Assembly (NCBI GenBank): GCA_964541375.1
Contig: CAZIPT010000086.1
Span: 1-9,004 of the forward strand
Origin: JBAXEO01 sp964541375
GTDB lineage: Bacteria > Actinomycetota > Coriobacteriia > Anaerosomatales > JAAXUF01
Length of the DNA: 9,004 bases
Direction of reading: 5' to 3'
Positions 5,866-9,004 of this stretch are shown here, one piece after another. A program made the translations under genes and the position numbers. The notes beneath the pieces are model-generated. The model ran no database searches and was not told where the DNA came from. It worked only from the letters and a program-made list of their open reading frames with translations. Each line of letters starts with the position of its first letter. Position 1 is the stretch's first letter.

Positions 5866-6272
5866 GTACTACCGTGACCCGCCAAATCGTCCATATCGAT
5901 GAAGAGCTCTGCAACGGATGCGGCGTATGCGTCTCGCCGTGCGCGGAGGGCGCCATCGTCATCGTCGACGGCAAGGCCAAAGTCGTGAAGGAGGAGCTGT
6001 GCGATGGAGCCGGCTTCTGCCTGGGGGTGTGCCCCACTGGTGCGCTGACGCTTGAGACGCGTGAGGCGGTGCCGTTCGACCACACCGCAGTCGAGGAGCA
6101 CGTCGCCGAGGAGACCGCCGCAGCCGTTGCCGCTGGCGCTCCTCTCTACATCGCGCAGCACTGCTACAACTGTGGTCGATCTGAAGATGACGGCCCGCTG
6201 CTGCCGGTGCGCACCAAGGGGACGAGCACCTGGGTGTGCACGCGGTGCTTGCCTGCGCTCATCCACGGATAG
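5862..6272 (+). CDS. Hcp-associated 4Fe-4S ferredoxin with Cys-rich tail
   Basis: This encodes 136 residues; ATG 5862 is preceded by AGGAGG and overlaps the ygbA stop. The first cluster motif is complete (C17-x2-C20-x2-C23-x3-C27), though Ala rather than Pro follows the last cysteine. The second is C47-x5-C53-x3-C57-Pro: the second cysteine is replaced by Ala50, so this site has three ligands and may bind a labile or 3Fe cluster, or none. A conserved-looking tail carries two more pairs, C101-x2-C104 and C126-x2-C129, shaped like a zinc ribbon. This form, with 'CDGxGxCLGxCP', is familiar from ferredoxins encoded next to hcp, and electron delivery to Hcp in the cytoplasm is the likely role. No Hcr-type NADH oxidoreductase is encoded nearby, so this protein probably takes its place, fed by another donor. 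Confidence 0.88.
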   Translation: MSTTVTRQIVHIDEELCNGCGVCVSPCAEGAIVIVDGKAKVVKEELCDGAGFCLGVCPTGALTLETREAVPFDHTAVEEHVAEETAAAVAAGAPLYIAQHCYNCGRSEDDGPLLPVRTKGTSTWVCTRCLPALIHG

Positions 6273-6277
6273 CCGAA

Positions 6278-6374
6278 TGCGCGGGGTGCGGGCGCGGGGG
6301 AGCCGGGCTCAGACATCCTCGCCGCTTTGCGGCTGCGGAACTCGCGCGGCACCCCCGCGCCCGCACCCCGCGCA
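6278..6374. repeat. perfect 23-bp inverted repeat between ferredoxin and hcp genes
   Basis: Arms 6278-6300 and 6352-6374 are exact reverse complements, separated by 51 bases. Inside, 6302-6305 pairs with 6347-6350, and GCCGC-TTT-GCGGC (6321-6333) forms a second hairpin. In RNA this would be an extremely stable branched structure. No U-tract follows on the plus strand, so it is not a standard intrinsic terminator. It may stall polymerase, mark an RNA-processing boundary, protect the 3' end of the ygbA-fdx message, or be a dispersed repeat element. It takes up most of the 185-bp gap before hcp; the remaining 80 bp hold the hcp ribosome site and no clear promoter. Confidence 0.85.
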
Positions 6375-6457
6375 CTGAGTCCCTGCACCAGACCAAGCAC
6401 CACGGGCACGCGCCAGATGACCTGAAAGCCTACTGAGAATGGAAGAGGGGATTGCGC

Positions 6458-8119
6458 ATGACTCCGAATGAGACTGCCATGTTCTGCAACCAATGCGAGC
6501 AGACGCTCCACGGGACCGGCTGCGTTAAGGTCGGGGTGTGCGGGAAGTCGCCGGACGTCGCTGTGTTGCAGGATCTGCTCGTCAACGCGTGCCGCGGCAT
6601 CGCCATCGTGGCCGTCGACGCCGACACGCTCGGCGTCGACACCTCGGCGGCCGGCGCGTTCGTCGCCGACGCGCTGTTCACGACGCTGACCAACGTCGAC
6701 TTCGATGCGGAGTCGGTCGCAGGGCTTGTCGGCGACGCCGTGGTGCTTCGCGAGTCGCTGAAGACCGCTGTTCGCGACGCTGGGGGCTCCGCCGAGTACG
6801 GCGACATGCTCGCGACGTTCGAGCCTGCTGGGACCACCGCAGGGCGCATCGCCCAAGGTCGCGAGTTCGGCTCGCCGTGGGACACAACGCGCGACGCCGA
6901 CGTGCAGTCGTTGCAGGAGACGACGCTCTACGGCATGAAGGGCGTGGGCGCCTACGAGCACCACGCTCGTACGCTTGGCCACACCGATCCGATCATCTAC
7001 GCCTACCTGTTCAAGGCGCTCGCGGCGATGAGCGATGAGAACCTCGACCTGAACGCGTGGGTCGGCCTGACGCTCGAGTGCGGCGCGGCGAATCTGCGCA
7101 CGATGGAGATCCTCGACGCCGCCAATACCGGCGCTTACGGCGACCCGACGCCAACCAAGGTGTCGCTCGGCCAGCGCAAGGGCAAAGCGATACTGATCTC
7201 CGGCCACGACCTCGCCGACCTCAAGGCGCTGCTCGAGGCCACCAAGGGCACAGGTGTCGACGTGTACACGCATGGCGAGATGCTTCCGGCGCACGCCTAC
7301 CCCGAGCTGCACGCCTACGACAACCTCGTCGGCCACTTCGGCACGGCGTGGCAGAACCAGCACAAGGAGTTCCGCGAGTTCCCGGGCGCCATCCTCATGA
7401 CCACGAACTGCCTGATGATCCCGTCGGCTGATTACAAGGACCGCCTCTTCACCAGCGGCCCCGTACGCTTCCCCGACGTGCCACACCTGACGCGTGATGA
7501 CTTCTCGGCCGTGGTCGACAAGGCGCTTGCCGAGAAGGGCTTCGAGTGGGATACCACCGTGGGCGAGGTCATGGTCGGCTTCGGCCACAACGCCGTACTC
7601 GCCGTCGCCCCAACCGTCATCGAGGCGGTCAAGAGCGGTGCGATCCGCCACTTCTTCCTGGTCGGCGGTTGTGACGGCGCAAAGCCGGGCCGCAACTACT
7701 ACTCGGAGTTCGTCGAGGAGACGCCGAGCGACACCATCGTGATGACGCTGGCCTGCGGCAAGTTCCGCTTCTTCGACAAGAAGCTCGGCGAGATCGGCGG
7801 GCTGCCGCGCCTCATGGACGTCGGCCAGTGCAACGACGCCTACTCGGCGATCAAGATCGCAGTCGCCCTCGCGGATGCTTTCGAAGTCGGCGTCAACGAC
7901 CTGCCGCTGTCGATGATCCTGTCGTGGTACGAGCAGAAGGCCGTCGCGATCCTGCTGACGCTGCTGCACCTCGGCATCAACGACATCCGGCTTGGCCCCA
8001 CCCTGCCGGCGTTCATCACCCCCAACGTGCTCGGCGTGCTCGTCGAGAACTTCGGCATCAAGCCGATCGCTGCGAGCCCCCGCGAGGACCTCGACGCGAT
8101 ACTTGGCGTGAAGGCGTAG
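6458..8119 (+). CDS. hcp: hydroxylamine reductase / hybrid-cluster protein, class I
   Basis: This encodes 553 residues, the normal length; ATG 6458 follows GAGGGG at 7 bases (a TTG two codons earlier is less likely). The N-terminal cluster motif MFCNQCEQT...GVCGK gives C10-x2-C13-x8-C22-x5-C28, the class I pattern. All eight expected hybrid-cluster ligands are visible: H250 (SGHD), E274 (HGEM), C318 (TTNC), C405 (GGCDG), C433 (LACGK), C458 (GQCND), E492 and K494 (YEQK). The long N-terminal helical domain of class I is present, including LYGMKGVGAYEHHARTLG. Hcp enzymes reduce NO to N2O and can reduce hydroxylamine to ammonia in anaerobic cytoplasm; in E. coli Hcp also promotes protein S-nitrosylation. 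The upstream ferredoxin is the likely electron donor, and the Crp/Fnr operator before ygbA is the likely control point, unless a separate promoter follows the inverted repeat. Confidence 0.97.
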   Translation: MTPNETAMFCNQCEQTLHGTGCVKVGVCGKSPDVAVLQDLLVNACRGIAIVAVDADTLGVDTSAAGAFVADALFTTLTNVDFDAESVAGLVGDAVVLRESLKTAVRDAGGSAEYGDMLATFEPAGTTAGRIAQGREFGSPWDTTRDADVQSLQETTLYGMKGVGAYEHHARTLGHTDPIIYAYLFKALAAMSDENLDLNAWVGLTLECGAANLRTMEILDAANTGAYGDPTPTKVSLGQRKGKAILISGHDLADLKALLEATKGTGVDVYTHGEMLPAHAYPELHAYDNLVGHFGTAWQNQHKEFREFPGAILMTTNCLMIPSADYKDRLFTSGPVRFPDVPHLTRDDFSAVVDKALAEKGFEWDTTVGEVMVGFGHNAVLAVAPTVIEAVKSGAIRHFFLVGGCDGAKPGRNYYSEFVEETPSDTIVMTLACGKFRFFDKKLGEIGGLPRLMDVGQCNDAYSAIKIAVALADAFEVGVNDLPLSMILSWYEQKAVAILLTLLHLGINDIRLGPTLPAFITPNVLGVLVENFGIKPIAASPREDLDAILGVKA

Positions 8120-8125
8120 ATTCCG

Positions 8126-8533
8126 GTGACTGACCTGGAGCGCGACACCACACCAGAGCACGACGATTTCGAATCGGAAGCCGAGCAGACGGCCGAATGC
8201 GCGCCCAAAGGCCCGCGCTGGAAGCGTGTGCTCAAGTGGGCGGCGATCGGCATCGGCGGAACGCTGGTCTTCCTCGTGTTCGCAGGGGCGATGCTCTACA
8301 ACTTCGGTGGCATGTGGGGTTCGGTCTATCCGGAGCTGGGCCCGCAGTACGATCAGCTCGTGGCTTCGGGGCAGGCGCAGCCGGTTCGAAACCGATTCAC
8401 CATTCCGATTCCGGGTTGCCAGTGCCATAGCACCGACCCGGTGCTTACCGCGCAACACAAGAGCCGCCACATGAAGGAGTGCAGCAAGTGCCACAACACG
8501 AGCCCCGCTCACATGGAGCCGGGCGTGTTGTAG
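8126..8533 (+). CDS. small membrane-anchored CxCH/CxxCH protein, cytochrome c-like
   Basis: This encodes 135 residues starting at GTG 8126, six bases after hcp, with only a poor ribosome site, so it is probably translated by coupling. An acidic N-terminal segment (1-28) precedes a basic patch (RWKRVLK) and one membrane span (about 36-58), which would leave the C-terminal 75 residues outside the cytoplasm. That part ends with two cysteine motifs: C98-Q-C100-H101 and C119-S-K-C122-H123. The second is a standard c-haem attachment site; the first is one residue short of it. Nearby histidines (111, 115, 129) could be axial ligands. I do not recognise the family; options are a mono- or dihaem cytochrome or a metal-binding protein. 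As the last gene of the cluster before a terminator it may link membrane electron flow to NO removal, but that is inference. Confidence 0.8.
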   Translation: MTDLERDTTPEHDDFESEAEQTAECAPKGPRWKRVLKWAAIGIGGTLVFLVFAGAMLYNFGGMWGSVYPELGPQYDQLVASGQAQPVRNRFTIPIPGCQCHSTDPVLTAQHKSRHMKECSKCHNTSPAHMEPGVL

Positions 8534-8562
8534 GGGGCGACAATCCACACTGCGCGATTTCC

Positions 8563-8599
8563 GGGGCCCGGTTGCCGAACATGGCGACCGGGCCTCTTT
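8563..8599 (+). terminator. intrinsic terminator after the hcp cluster
   Basis: GGCCCGGT (8565-8572) pairs with ACCGGGCC (8587-8594). The stem continues through a T-G pair and GCC/GGC to a six-base loop (8577-8582). It is followed by TCTTT and, a little later, TTTT. It begins 30 bases after the stop of the cytochrome-like gene and separates the cluster from the peptidase gene. Confidence 0.75.
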
Positions 8600-8699
8600 G
8601 CGAGCTGTTTTGGCGTCCGCGAGGCCCTTCTCTGCGCTACCATGGGGGATGGCGGTCGACGGCCGCCCGTGCCCGCACGAGACCGCGTCGGAGGACCCG

Positions 8700-9004
8700 A
8701 TGGCCGAGATCATGCAGCACCTTACCGCCCTGGCCGATGAGATCGGTCCGCGACCGGCTACGAGCGATGCCGAGAGCCGTGCGGCCGACTACATCAAGTC
8801 GGTCTTCGTCGCGCGCGGCCTGGAGCCGGAGGTGCAGGAGTTCGATGCGCCACGGACCTACTCGTGGGCATATGCCATCTACTACGTGCTGACGATCGCC
8901 TCGGCGGTGGTCGCCGGCATCAAGCCTGAGATGAAGATCCTGAACTGGGGGGCCTTCGTCGTCGCAGGAGCCGTGGCGGTCTTCTTCTGGCTGGACTTGG
9001 ATAC
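8700..9004 (+). CDS. M28-family-like peptidase with membrane segments, N-terminal part (partial)
   Basis: The first 101 codons are present and the gene runs off the window. ATG 8700 is chosen because GGAGG (8690-8694) lies five bases before it; an in-frame ATG at 8649 would add 17 residues without a proper ribosome site. The opening LTALADEIGPRPATSDAESRAADYIKSVFVARGLEPEVQEF is the familiar N-terminal region of M28 aminopeptidase-like zinc peptidases, with the 'G.R...S..E..AA.YI...L...G' pattern. Two hydrophobic segments follow (about residues 57-73 and 84-99), so this is a membrane-embedded relative rather than a secreted enzyme. The zinc ligands would lie beyond the window, so activity cannot be judged. 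The terminator upstream suggests an independent transcription unit. Confidence 0.75.
   Translation, partial: MAEIMQHLTALADEIGPRPATSDAESRAADYIKSVFVARGLEPEVQEFDAPRTYSWAYAIYYVLTIASAVVAGIKPEMKILNWGAFVVAGAVAVFFWLDLD

Noticed and set aside
6375..6457. Independent hcp promoter or second TTGA-N6-TCAA site
   Set aside because: No -35/-10 pair of acceptable quality and no half-site pair was found; only the ribosome site is clear.
6164..8713. 849-residue open frame on the minus strand
   Set aside because: It is antisense to the hcp gene and its neighbours, Arg/His/Val-rich with no domain signal, and arises from GC-rich third-position bias; hcp on the plus strand is certain.

Overview
This is a GC-rich bacterial window with short intergenic gaps and frequent GTG starts. 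The adjacent PafB/PafC-type WYL regulators, a DinG-type helicase tail and an oxygen-sensitive hybrid-cluster protein together suggest an anaerobic or microaerobic actinobacterium, possibly of a deep-branching class such as Coriobacteriia. That placement is inference; there is no rRNA or marker gene here to confirm it.

Layout. (1) 1-255: C-terminal end of a DinG-like ATP-dependent helicase, followed by a small lipoprotein gene (315-743). (2) 755-2675, minus strand: two overlapping WYL-domain regulator genes, pafB then pafC, converging on the lipoprotein gene. (3) 2676-3048: a 373-bp divergent intergenic region. It holds a pafB promoter candidate and, on the minus strand, a row of stem-loops with C5-C6 loops, the last of which looks like an intrinsic terminator; this may be a small RNA of the actinobacterial '6C' kind. 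(4) 3049-4448: two unrecognised membrane-protein genes, one single-span and one with about seven spans. (5) 4466-5182, minus strand: a Crp/Fnr-family regulator. (6) 5280-8533: a nitrosative-stress cluster on the plus strand, made of ygbA-like, ferredoxin, hcp and a small membrane-anchored CxCH/CxxCH protein, closed by a strong terminator. (7) 8700-end: start of an M28-like peptidase gene.

The main story is the module at 4466-8533. The regulator carries the FNR-type ExxSR recognition motif. The intergenic region between it and the ygbA-like gene contains a perfect TTGA-N6-TCAA palindrome (5280-5293), placed at about -41.5 of a candidate ygbA promoter and about -61.5 of a candidate promoter for the regulator itself. 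The likely logic is that the regulator senses NO or redox stress, then drives YgbA, a dedicated ferredoxin and the hybrid-cluster protein that removes NO or hydroxylamine; the ferredoxin and possibly the downstream haem-like protein would supply electrons. A perfect 23-bp inverted repeat sits between ferredoxin and hcp and may set their relative expression.
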